Assembly (NCBI GenBank): GCA_014380615.1
Contig: JACMJM010000019.1
Coordinates: forward strand, 124,001 to 188,000
Origin: Sphingobacteriaceae bacterium
GTDB lineage: Bacteria > Bacteroidota > Bacteroidia > Sphingobacteriales > Sphingobacteriaceae
DNA: 64,000 bases
Direction of reading: 5' to 3'
Both the position numbers and the translations under genes were made by a program. Below are positions 1-7,526 of this stretch, in pieces. The notes below the pieces were generated by a model, which saw only the letters and a list, made by a program, of their open reading frames with translations, did not search any database and had not been told where the DNA came from. Every line of letters starts with the position of its first letter. The first letter of the stretch is position 1.

Positions 1-297
1 AACTGAAGGTGCCTTGCATTCTATTAGAAGTATCTTTTCACCAACGGTGTTGAAAACTACAATATCAGTTCGTTTTTGAAGCGAGTTTAATTTTAAGCCG
101 CCTTCAAGTTTTATTAATGATCTGGGATATCCTTTTTCCTGAATAATATACTGTACCACATGTTGCCGCACCCACTCTTCCGGGGTTAGCACCAGATACT
201 TTTTCCTTAATTCATCAAAAATGTAGGTCGTAGAAGTTTCTTGTTTGATTTTAAACGGATAAGAAGGAAAGTTTAAAGGGACGGGCTTAAAAATCAC
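1..297 (-). CDS. Orphan type I restriction HsdR N-terminal domain protein (partial)
   Basis: Only the first 99 codons lie in the window; the gene runs off the left edge. The reading frame starts at a GTG (297-295) and is open to base 1. The visible protein carries TPEEWVRQHVVQYIIQEKGYP (split here: TPEEWVRQH near residue 38), then LQKRTDIVVF and LLIECKAP near the edge, which is the D...ExK nuclease core of the HsdR_N/HSDR_N_2 family. Stand-alone proteins of about 150 residues with this domain are commonly found divergent from holA in Bacteroidota, which is the arrangement here. No HsdM or HsdS gene lies nearby, so it is not part of a visible type I restriction system. Its cellular role is not known to me. 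Confidence 0.8.
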   Translation of the reverse strand, partial: MIFKPVPLNFPSYPFKIKQETSTTYIFDELRKKYLVLTPEEWVRQHVVQYIIQEKGYPRSLIKLEGGLKLNSLQKRTDIVVFNTVGEKILLIECKAPSV

Positions 298-378
298 TTA
301 GCTAATTTCCGAAAAATCTTTCAAAGGAAAGTCGCTCATGCGATTTTTGAGTGTTTTTTCTTAATTTGGCTCTCTCTT

Positions 379-1407
379 ATGACCGCCCCAGCATTATTAA
401 ACGACTTAAAGAGCCGAAAATTTAAACCGGTATATCTCTTCCATGGCGAGGAGTCTTATTACATTGATTTGTTTAGTGATTATATAGAAAATAATTTGCT
501 GACTGATGCGGAAAAGGGCTTTAACCAAACGATTTTATACGGGCGTGATACAGACGTTATGACTCTGTTAAACTCTGCTAAGCGTTTTCCGATGATGAGC
601 GAGTATCAGCTAGTGCTTGTTAAAGAGGCACAGGAATTAAAATGGGGGAAAGATAGTGATGATAAAAAGGCGACAGATCCGCTTTTAACCTATCTTGAGA
701 ATCCGGTACCGAGTACCATTCTGGTTTTTTGTTTTAAATACGCAAAATTCGATAAGCGTAAAAAGACTTATAAGGCTATTGAGAAAAAAGGGCTTGTTTT
801 TGAATCAGCAACTATTTACGAGAACAAGGTTGCGGCCTGGGTAGAGGATTTTGTGAAAGAAAAATCTTACAGGATACAGGCCAGGGCATCAGCTATGATT
901 GCTGAATATCTTGGAAACGACCTTTCTAAGATTTCAAATGAACTCGAAAAACTAATGCTTAACGTTCAGAAAGGACACGAGATTACTGTTGATGATGTTC
1001 AGAACAACATAGGTATCAGTAAGGAATATAATGTTTTTGAACTCCAGGATGCTTTGGCAAAACGCGATCCGTTCAAAGCAAACCAAATCATCGATTATTT
1101 TGCGGCTAACCCTAAAGCAAATCCTATTCAACTGGTCTTTGGTGCCTTAAATACATGGTTTACCAAGATTTTGAAATATCACTATGTAGCCGATAAGTCG
1201 CCACAGAACCTGGCAAGAGAGCTCGGTGTAAATCCGTTTTTTGTTAAGGATTATGAAATGGCGGCAAAGAACTACACTGCCTTTAAAGTATTTTCTGTCT
1301 TTAGTTATTTGAGAGAATACGATTTAAAATCTAAAGGTGTGGATTCTTCGGGAAACACCACCGACGGCGAGCTACTTAAAGAGCTGATTTTTAAAATTAT
1401 TCATTAA
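379..1407 (+). CDS. holA: DNA polymerase III subunit delta
   Basis: A 342-residue protein of the usual length for the clamp-loader delta subunit, which opens the beta sliding clamp and loads it on primed DNA with the gamma/tau and delta-prime subunits. The N-terminal stretch VYLFHGEESYYID (about residues 18-30) is the degenerate P-loop region typical of delta. The middle holds the AAA+ lid, and the C-terminal third the collar domain (around SKEYNVFELQDALAKRD, residues 214-230). The start ATG at 379 is the first in frame. A TTAATTTG box, one mismatch from the Bacteroidota -7 consensus, sits just upstream. Divergent from the HsdR_N gene. Confidence 0.93.
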   Translation: MTAPALLNDLKSRKFKPVYLFHGEESYYIDLFSDYIENNLLTDAEKGFNQTILYGRDTDVMTLLNSAKRFPMMSEYQLVLVKEAQELKWGKDSDDKKATDPLLTYLENPVPSTILVFCFKYAKFDKRKKTYKAIEKKGLVFESATIYENKVAAWVEDFVKEKSYRIQARASAMIAEYLGNDLSKISNELEKLMLNVQKGHEITVDDVQNNIGISKEYNVFELQDALAKRDPFKANQIIDYFAANPKANPIQLVFGALNTWFTKILKYHYVADKSPQNLARELGVNPFFVKDYEMAAKNYTAFKVFSVFSYLREYDLKSKGVDSSGNTTDGELLKELIFKIIH

Positions 1408-1467
1408 ACTCTTCTCCGCAAATATAACGGTGCTGGCTTTTCATCCATCAAGGAATGAAATGATGAA

Positions 1468-2799
1468 TCAATTAAACGCCAGTCGCTTACCAGGCAACGT
1501 ATCAACCAGCTTGCCATTTTCGAAGGCAAGATTTCCCGAAACAATTGTATGTGCAATAGAAGAGTTAAATTGATATCCCTCAAAAGGGCTCCAACCGCAT
1601 TTTGATAAAATACTCTCCTTATCTACACTTGTACCTTTTTTTAAGTCTACCAATACCAAATCTGCCCAAAAACCTTCCCTGATAAATCCTCGCTTTTCAA
1701 CCCTAAAGCAGATAGCCGGGTTATGGGCCATCTTTTCTGCGATTATCTCGAGCGATATTGCCCCTTTGTGATAGAATTCCAGCATCGCCAATAATGAATG
1801 CTGCACCAAAGGGCCGCCGGATGGAGCTTGAAGATAAGGTTTGCTTTTTTCTTCGATTGTATGAGGCGCATGATCGGTAGCGATAACATCGATTCTACCA
1901 TCCAAAACCGCCTGAAAAATTCCCTGTCGGTCCTCTTCTGATTTAACCGCCGGATTCCACTTGATCCAATTGCCTTTATTTGCGTAATCTCGATCCGAAA
2001 ACCATAAATGATGTATACAGGCTTCCGCTGTTATCTTCTTGTTTATTAGTGGAATAGAGTTGTCGAATAACAGTGTTTCTTTAGCAGATGAAATATGCAG
2101 TATATGTAATCTTGACTGATGTTTTTTAGCCAACTGAACGGCAAAAGATGAGGACTTGTAGCAAGCCTCTACATTGCGAATTAAAGGGTGCATTTCGGGT
2201 GTGATATTTTCGCCATACTTTTGTTTAAACATTTCCATGTTGTGTTGTATGGTCTCCTCATCCTCGCAATGCGTAGCAATGAGCATGGGAGTAGAGCTAA
2301 AAATAGCTTCAAGAGTTTTTTCGTTATCTACAAGCATATTACCGGTGGAAGAACCCATAAATATCTTTATGCCGCAAACGTCTTTAGGATTGGTTTTTAA
2401 AACCTCATCCAGATTGTCATTTGTCGCCCCCATAAAAAACGAGTAATTCGCCAACGACTTGCCGGATGCGATCTTATATTTATCTTCCAGTAAAGCTTGC
2501 GTAACCGTGTTGGGAACAGTGTTAGGCATTTCCATAAACGAAGTAATACCTCCGGCAACCGCGGCTCTGCTTTCTGTATAAATCTCAGCTTTATGTGTTA
2601 AGCCAGGTTCGCGAAAGTGTACCTGGTCGTCAATACATCCGGGCAAAAGGTGTAAACCTTCGGCGTTTATCTCCTTATCGGCTTTTAAATTGAGAGAAGA
2701 ATTTACCTGTTCAATAAAACCATCCCTGATAAATACATCACCAACAAATTGGCGTCCTTCGTTTACTATAGTGGCTGATTTGATTAAAATGGAAGACAT
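1468..2799 (-). CDS. pyrC: Dihydroorotase (class I)
   Basis: A 443-residue amidohydrolase that closes N-carbamoyl-aspartate to dihydroorotate in pyrimidine synthesis. The metal-site motifs can be read: the beta-1 motif IDDQVHFREPG (residues 56-66), the lysine expected to be carbamylated in GIKIFMGSSTG, histidines in ATHCEDE and LHILHISS, and the late aspartate in VIATDHAPH. The FREPG signature separates it from hydantoinase and allantoinase. One oddity: the usual HxH pair of the beta-1 motif reads QVH here (Q59, H61), so one metal ligand is replaced. Convergent with holA. Confidence 0.88.
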   Translation of the reverse strand: MSSILIKSATIVNEGRQFVGDVFIRDGFIEQVNSSLNLKADKEINAEGLHLLPGCIDDQVHFREPGLTHKAEIYTESRAAVAGGITSFMEMPNTVPNTVTQALLEDKYKIASGKSLANYSFFMGATNDNLDEVLKTNPKDVCGIKIFMGSSTGNMLVDNEKTLEAIFSSTPMLIATHCEDEETIQHNMEMFKQKYGENITPEMHPLIRNVEACYKSSSFAVQLAKKHQSRLHILHISSAKETLLFDNSIPLINKKITAEACIHHLWFSDRDYANKGNWIKWNPAVKSEEDRQGIFQAVLDGRIDVIATDHAPHTIEEKSKPYLQAPSGGPLVQHSLLAMLEFYHKGAISLEIIAEKMAHNPAICFRVEKRGFIREGFWADLVLVDLKKGTSVDKESILSKCGWSPFEGYQFNSSIAHTIVSGNLAFENGKLVDTLPGKRLAFN

Positions 2800-2944
2800 G
2801 CGGATTTACGAATTACGATTTTTGATTTACTTGGGCACTAAGATACATAGGGATTACGAATTGTGATGTGCAATTGTTAAAATCCGGGTTAATGTGGTGT
2901 AAATCAAAAATCACAACCAAGCACCCCAATCACGTAAATCCGTG

Positions 2945-2952
2945 TATCTTTG
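2945..2952 (+). promoter_or_regulatory. Bacteroidota -7 promoter box for the helicase gene
   Basis: TATCTTTG matches the TAnnTTTG consensus and ends 4 nt before the ATG at 2957. Transcription from it would begin at or beside the start codon. It therefore argues against an in-frame GTG at 2942 as the start. No clear -33 TTTG is seen. Confidence 0.55.
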
Positions 2953-2956
2953 CGGC

Positions 2957-4330
2957 ATGTCGCAATCTTTTGAAGACTTTAAACTGAATCCGCAAATTTT
3001 AAATGCGGTGGCAGATGCCGGATTTACTACTCCCACACCAATTCAGCAAAAAGCAATAGCCCCAATTTTATCGGGGCAGGATATTATGGGTATCGCACAA
3101 ACCGGAACGGGTAAAACCGCGGCTTTTGTTTTACCCATACTGATGAAACTTAAATATGCCCAGGGAGAGGATGCCAGGGCATTAATTTTAGCTCCAACAC
3201 GTGAGCTTGCGATGCAAATCGAAGAACATATCCAGCTTTTCGCCAAGTATACAGATTTAAGAACGATAGTAATTTACGGCGGACTAGGTCCGAAAATACA
3301 GAAGGCTAAACTGGCTAAAGGAGTGGATATTCTGGTAGCAACACCGGGCCGCTTCCTGGATCTTTATTTAGCGAGAGATATAAATACCCGTTCTCTACAA
3401 ATAATGGTAATGGATGAGGCCGATAAGATGGTAGACATGGGGTTCATCGGGTCTATTCACCGAATATTGGAGGTGGTTCCGCGAAAGCGGCAAAATCTTC
3501 TTTTCTCGGCTACAATGAGCGATTTGGTACATAAAATTGCCGGGGATTTTTTAAAGTTTCCTGTGATTGTTGAAGCGTCGGCACCTGCAACCCCGGCACA
3601 ATCTGTTAATCAGGTATTATATTATGTTCCGAATAATAAAACCAAGATCAATCTTTTGCAGCATTTGCTTAAAAATGAGGAATTTAGCCGGTTAATAGTT
3701 TTTTGTAAAACGAAGACTACGGCAGATAACATTTTTAAGTTCCTGGAAAGACGCTATACTTTAGATGAAATCAGGGTGATTCATGCCAATAAAGGGCAAA
3801 ATACCCGGATAAACTCTATGAATGCGTTTAAAGAAGGAGGGGTACGCGCTTTGGTTGCAACAGATGTTGCATCGCGTGGAATTGATGTAAGTAATGTGAG
3901 TCATGTTATCAATTTCGATGTGCCGATTATTATTGAGGATTATGTACACCGAATCGGCAGAACCGGAAGAGCTAACAATATAGGGGAAGCCATCACTTTT
4001 TGTAACGAAGCCGAAAAATATTATATCCAAAAGATTGAAAAGCTAATTCGGCAGCAGATTCCCATTCAAAATATCCCGGAAGGTGTATTTATTGAGGAAA
4101 CCCCTTACGAAGAACGTCAGCAGATCGCCAAGGATATTGATAATCAAAAACGTAAAGAAAACCCTGATTTCAAAGGAGCCTTTCATGAAAAGAAAAATGC
4201 CAAAGCTATAGCTCAGAAGGTCGCCAAATCTAAAAAGCCCGAAAGTAATAAAGCAGGGACTGGTAAAGCTCCGAAGACATCTAGCACTCTTAAAGGAGGA
4301 TTTAGAGGAAATAACAGGAAAAGAGGTTGA
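2957..4330 (+). CDS. DEAD-box ATP-dependent RNA helicase (RhlE-like)
   Basis: A 457-residue RNA-dependent ATPase that unwinds short RNA duplexes. The motifs occur in order: the Q motif near FTTPTPIQQKAI, motif I AQTGTGKT, PTRELA, TPGR, DEAD (in VMDEADKMVDMG), SAT, and in the second RecA domain VATDVASRGID and HRIGRTGRA. A lysine-rich low-complexity tail of about 80 residues ends in GGFRGNNRKRG and is probably an RNA-binding extension. I chose ATG 2957 (MSQSFEDF) because the longer GTG-initiated form would have to be translated through the promoter box. The stop overlaps the start of the next gene by 4 bp. Confidence 0.92.
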   Translation: MSQSFEDFKLNPQILNAVADAGFTTPTPIQQKAIAPILSGQDIMGIAQTGTGKTAAFVLPILMKLKYAQGEDARALILAPTRELAMQIEEHIQLFAKYTDLRTIVIYGGLGPKIQKAKLAKGVDILVATPGRFLDLYLARDINTRSLQIMVMDEADKMVDMGFIGSIHRILEVVPRKRQNLLFSATMSDLVHKIAGDFLKFPVIVEASAPATPAQSVNQVLYYVPNNKTKINLLQHLLKNEEFSRLIVFCKTKTTADNIFKFLERRYTLDEIRVIHANKGQNTRINSMNAFKEGGVRALVATDVASRGIDVSNVSHVINFDVPIIIEDYVHRIGRTGRANNIGEAITFCNEAEKYYIQKIEKLIRQQIPIQNIPEGVFIEETPYEERQQIAKDIDNQKRKENPDFKGAFHEKKNAKAIAQKVAKSKKPESNKAGTGKAPKTSSTLKGGFRGNNRKRG

Positions 4331-4581
4331 AAGTACGTTTAACTCCCTTAAATATATTCACGTCGGTTTTACTTGTTAGCATTGCCTATCTATTTATTTA
4401 TCGCGATAGTGAGGGTTGGCGGATGCTTGGAAGTGTTTCACTGTTAGTAATGGCGGTGTTGAGTTTTTTTACAGACCTGATTTTCAGAAAGTTTATTAAG
4501 GATTTAAAACGTATTTGGATAATAGAACTTCTATTTATCATCTTTGCGGCAGTACTGATGCTACTATTTGGCCGGATATAA
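4327..4581 (+). CDS. Small membrane protein, unknown function
   Basis: An 84-residue protein starting with TTG at 4327, overlapping the helicase stop codon (GGTTGA). It shows three hydrophobic segments (about residues 9-25, 33-50 and 62-82) separated by short charged loops, so it should be an inner-membrane protein. I recognise no family. The 4-bp overlap upstream and the 18-bp gap to gldC downstream suggest co-transcription with both. Confidence 0.6.
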   Translation: MKVRLTPLNIFTSVLLVSIAYLFIYRDSEGWRMLGSVSLLVMAVLSFFTDLIFRKFIKDLKRIWIIELLFIIFAAVLMLLFGRI

Positions 4582-4599
4582 TAGTGTAATTATTTAGTA

Positions 4600-4935
4600 A
4601 TGAAGAAAGCAGAAATAAAACTTACAATAGAACTTGATGATAATAACGTTCCTGAGAATATTACATGGGAATCGACAGACTCTGAAAACAAGGAAAAGTT
4701 GCCCGTAAAATCGATGATGCTGGCATTGTGGGATCATCAGTATAAAAATTCGTTACGTATTGATCTTTGGACAAAAGACATGCCTGTGGATGAAATGAAG
4801 CGGTTTTTCTATGAAACGCTGCAAACTATGGGCGATAGCTTTTTAAGAGCTACCGGCGAAAAAAACATTGTGGAAGATTTGCGCGACTATTGCGCACATT
4901 TTGCTGAGAAAATGGAAATTAAAGAAAGTAAGTAA
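4600..4935 (+). CDS. gldC: Gliding motility protein GldC
   Basis: A 111-residue soluble protein matching GldC throughout: it begins MKKAEIKLTIELDDNNVPE, has ITWESTDS near residue 21, and a middle MLALWDHQYKNSLRIDLWT. GldC was named from gliding mutants of Flavobacterium, but the gene is also kept in non-gliding Bacteroidota; its biochemical role is unknown. No other gld genes lie close by apart from the distant SUMF1/GldK-like half domain at 58980-59642. The next gene starts one base after its stop. Confidence 0.9.
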   Translation: MKKAEIKLTIELDDNNVPENITWESTDSENKEKLPVKSMMLALWDHQYKNSLRIDLWTKDMPVDEMKRFFYETLQTMGDSFLRATGEKNIVEDLRDYCAHFAEKMEIKESK

Positions 4936-4936
4936 T

Positions 4937-5341
4937 ATGAAGCCTCTTAATTATTTAGGATTAATTGGATCGTTGCTCATTATCGCAGGCGGCTTAAGCC
5001 CAATGCTTCACATCCCGATTATCGGAAACTGGAACTATTACGATATTGATGTTGCACTCGCCTCTATTGTGATGACCTTAGCCACTCTTGGTGTATTAGC
5101 TTCAATAATCAATAAGCCGGGCTTACTCCGGTTCTCGGCTTGGGCTTCGCTTATTGTGATACTTTTTACTTTAGCGGCGGTTTACTTTAAGGTAAATGAC
5201 TATTTCAGTTTTATTCCATTTAAGAAATTAGCGGCTGCTGCTGCTCGCATTGTGCATTATCGCTGGACGGGTTGGATTTTGTTAATAACTGGCGCGGTTT
5301 TATCCATTATCGGAGCAAGGAAGAAGAAAGCTGGAGTTTAG
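4937..5341 (+). CDS. Four-helix membrane protein, unknown function
   Basis: A 134-residue protein from ATG 4937 (MKPLNYLGLIGSLL), one base after the gldC stop. An in-frame ATG farther upstream would lie within gldC and add a non-conserved lead, so I reject it. Hydrophobic helices are visible near residues 5-20, 38-58, 68-88 and 112-130, with a periplasmic-looking VNDYFSFIPFKK loop before the last. It ends convergently with ogt, and the two stop regions overlap by 4 bp. No family recognised with confidence. Confidence 0.65.
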   Translation: MKPLNYLGLIGSLLIIAGGLSPMLHIPIIGNWNYYDIDVALASIVMTLATLGVLASIINKPGLLRFSAWASLIVILFTLAAVYFKVNDYFSFIPFKKLAAAAARIVHYRWTGWILLITGAVLSIIGARKKKAGV

Positions 5342-5817
5342 AACATCAAAGTAGCCTGCCCGACATTCATAATGCGGGCCTCATGTTCGAGTAGCCATTT
5401 TTTGCGCCATAAACCTCCGGCATAACCCACTAATTCTCCATTACTGCCAATTACTCTATGGCATGGAACCACGATCATGAGTTTGTTTTTTCCATTGGCA
5501 GAAGCAATCGCTCTGATCGCTAAGGGGCTGTTCATCTTTTTAGAAAGGCTGGTGTAGCTTATCGGGTTTCCTGCCGGGATCTTAATGAGTTCGTTCCAAA
5601 CTTTTTTTTGAAAAGTTGTTCCCTCTTGCTCTAACGAGAAGTCGAAGCTGGTTCTTTTGCCTTTGAAGTACTCTTGTAATTGGAACTTGGCATATTCGGT
5701 AAGATCGCCGGGATTTTCTTCCACATCATCCACATCATACCCGATGAATAAAAGGGATTCTGCTGTTGCTTTGATAATCAATAAACCAATAGGAGTGTTG
5801 AGCGTAGAACAAAACAT
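5338..5817 (-). CDS. ogt: Methylated-DNA-[protein]-cysteine S-methyltransferase
   Basis: A 159-residue suicide repair enzyme that moves a methyl group from O6-methylguanine (or O4-methylthymine) to its own cysteine. The active-site motif PCHRVIG contains Cys119, preceded by a helix-turn-helix region (PISYTSLSKKM to IRAIASANGKN) that inserts the recognition helix in the DNA minor groove. The C-terminal GYAGGLWRKKWLLEHE is also typical. No AdaA-like domain is fused, so it is an Ogt/AGT form. Divergent from ccmB. Confidence 0.92.
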   Translation of the reverse strand: MFCSTLNTPIGLLIIKATAESLLFIGYDVDDVEENPGDLTEYAKFQLQEYFKGKRTSFDFSLEQEGTTFQKKVWNELIKIPAGNPISYTSLSKKMNSPLAIRAIASANGKNKLMIVVPCHRVIGSNGELVGYAGGLWRKKWLLEHEARIMNVGQATLMF

Positions 5818-5884
5818 AATGTGAATTTAATGTTTTTTGAAAATATCCGTTCATCGCAATCTCAATTAATGATGAATTACTCAT

Positions 5885-5892
5885 TATCTTTG
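5885..5892 (+). promoter_or_regulatory. -7 promoter box for ccmB
   Basis: TATCTTTG matches TAnnTTTG and ends 5 nt before the ccmB ATG (5898), so the mRNA is predicted to be leaderless or nearly so. No convincing -33 element. Confidence 0.5.
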
Positions 5893-5897
5893 AAGCG

Positions 5898-6557
5898 ATG
5901 CATTTGTTCAAACAGATAAAATTTCTGGTTCAAAAAGAAGTGATTCTGGAGTGGCGGTCAAAATACGCTTTCAACGGGATAATACTTTATGTGGTATCAA
6001 CCATCTTTGTGTGTTTTCTTTCCTTTAAGCAAATAAACCCGATTACCTGGAACGCCTTATTTTGGATCATTATGCTTTTCGCATCGGTAAATGCCATCGC
6101 CAAAAGCTTTTTACAGGAAAATCGCGGCAGGCAATTGTATTATTACAGCATAACAAGCGCTAAAGCGGTAATCCTTTCAAAGATCATCTATAATATTTTG
6201 CTGATGCTTTTACTATCCCTGATTGCGATTGCTTTTTACATGCTTGTGTTCCAAAATCCAATCGGAGATCCTTTGTTTTACTTACTGGCGGTTTTGATTG
6301 GGAGTATAAGTTTCGCTTCAGTTTTTACCATGATCTCGGGCATTGCGTCAAAAGCCAATAACAGCGGTGCGTTAATGGCGATATTAAGCTTCCCGGTTAT
6401 AATCCCATTGTTAATGGTTTTAATAAAATTCTCTAAGAATGCGATGGACGGACTCGACAGAAGTGTGAGCCTAAATGAAATCGGGGTGCTTGCGGCAATT
6501 AATCTGATTGTAATTACAGTATCACTACTTTTGTTTCCTTTTCTCTGGAAAGAGTAA
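5898..6557 (+). CDS. ccmB: Heme exporter protein B (cytochrome c maturation)
   Basis: A 219-residue integral membrane protein with six hydrophobic segments, matching CcmB (MHLFKQIKFLVQKEVILEWRS at the cytosolic N-terminus, split here for length: QIKFLVQKEVILEWRS). CcmB is the permease of the CcmABCD complex that readies heme for transfer to CcmE. The usual partner ccmC lies 2.5 kb downstream at 9121 rather than directly adjacent. No ccmA ATPase gene is in the window. Confidence 0.88.
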   Translation: MHLFKQIKFLVQKEVILEWRSKYAFNGIILYVVSTIFVCFLSFKQINPITWNALFWIIMLFASVNAIAKSFLQENRGRQLYYYSITSAKAVILSKIIYNILLMLLLSLIAIAFYMLVFQNPIGDPLFYLLAVLIGSISFASVFTMISGIASKANNSGALMAILSFPVIIPLLMVLIKFSKNAMDGLDRSVSLNEIGVLAAINLIVITVSLLLFPFLWKE

Positions 6558-6564
6558 CCCTTGT

Positions 6565-6699
6565 TTAAAAGTAAACGAAAGTATACAAAGAAGCCAGGCA
6601 GGCGGCGGCGGCAAGTAATACTATCAACGAATCTTTAACCCCTTTTACAATAAACTTTGCTTCTTCCTTAGCTTTCTTTTCGCAATCCACTGCATTCAT
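6565..6699 (-). CDS. Small single-span membrane protein (44 aa), predicted
   Basis: An unannotated-size ORF read by hand on the minus strand between ccmB and the methyltransferase: ATG complement at 6697-6699, TAA complement at 6565-6567. It starts MNAVDCEKKAKEEAKFIVKG, a charged amphipathic stretch, and ends in one hydrophobic helix (SLIVLLAAAACLASLYTFVYF, about residues 23-43). The charged head plus C-terminal anchor looks like a real tail-anchored miniprotein. No family known to me. No good ribosome binding site, which is normal for this phylum. Confidence 0.42.
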   Translation of the reverse strand: MNAVDCEKKAKEEAKFIVKGVKDSLIVLLAAAACLASLYTFVYF

Positions 6700-6750
6700 G
6701 ATACATTGATAACAAAATAGAAGAAGATAGGTTTAAAAGATTTTTATTAT

Positions 6751-7503
6751 TTATCCTTTTTCTACCTTGCCAATTCTTGTAAAGATTCTGAACCTGATTC
6801 TCTTAACTTCATCTGGTTTCCAGTAAGCCTGAATCTGCTTATCAAGCAGATCAACCGGATTTTTTCCATTTTTTTCAATGTAATTTTGTACGGCCGACCA
6901 GGAATTAAAATAACCGAGTAATTGCTGATAATCCCAGTTGGCCACAATTTCAAATCTGGGCACCTCAAACTCCTCGAAAGGAAAAGGCAAAGATTTGTAT
7001 TCATTTTCAATTATTTCGCGCTCGTAATCCCAATAATCACCTAAAGTTTTCCCGTAAAAATCATCAATTAGTTTATCAATTTCGCCCGAGATCCGCAAGA
7101 GGTTATATCCCCATAAGGCGATAACGGCGTTAGGTTTTGCTACCCGTGTAACCTCCTTGTAAAAATGATCTAAATCAAACCAGTGTACAGATTGCGCGGT
7201 AGTAATTAAATCGAATTGATTGTCTTGAAAGTCGGTTTCTTCCGCCCGACTTACAGCGTATAGGATATTCTCTTTCGAGACAGCTTCATCTAATTGCTTT
7301 TCACTGATATCCGTAGCGTATACTTTTTTAAATCTTTCGGCCAGTTTGGTTGCCACCTGTCCGTTTCCGGTTCCGCAATCCCAGGCCGTTTCGAATTTCT
7401 GAACTTTACTATCTAAAAAGCTATAAAGAAGTTCGGGATATACCGGCCTGAACTTTTGGTATTGCTTGGCTTGAGTCGAAAATTTGTCCTTGCTTTCTTT
7501 CAC
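6751..7503 (-). CDS. Class I SAM-dependent methyltransferase
   Basis: A 250-residue soluble protein of the Methyltransf_11 type. SAM-binding motif I is TAWDCGTGNGQVA (about residues 39-51), followed by the acidic end of beta-2 in VYATDIS and motif III LITTAQSVHWFD. The substrate cannot be told; the QSVHWFD variant is found in trans-aconitate-methyltransferase-like proteins and their eukaryotic METTL relatives. The start is GTG at 7503-7501. It sits 23 bp from the sialate esterase gene on the same strand, within the ccmB-ccmC gap. Confidence 0.82.
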   Translation of the reverse strand: MKESKDKFSTQAKQYQKFRPVYPELLYSFLDSKVQKFETAWDCGTGNGQVATKLAERFKKVYATDISEKQLDEAVSKENILYAVSRAEETDFQDNQFDLITTAQSVHWFDLDHFYKEVTRVAKPNAVIALWGYNLLRISGEIDKLIDDFYGKTLGDYWDYEREIIENEYKSLPFPFEEFEVPRFEIVANWDYQQLLGYFNSWSAVQNYIEKNGKNPVDLLDKQIQAYWKPDEVKRIRFRIFTRIGKVEKG

Positions 7504-7526
7504 AGTCAGTAATTGTTAAAATCACA

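Noticed and set aside
2942-2956. In-frame GTG upstream of the helicase ATG
   Set aside because: It would place the TATCTTTG promoter box inside the coding region; ATG 2957 follows the box directly.
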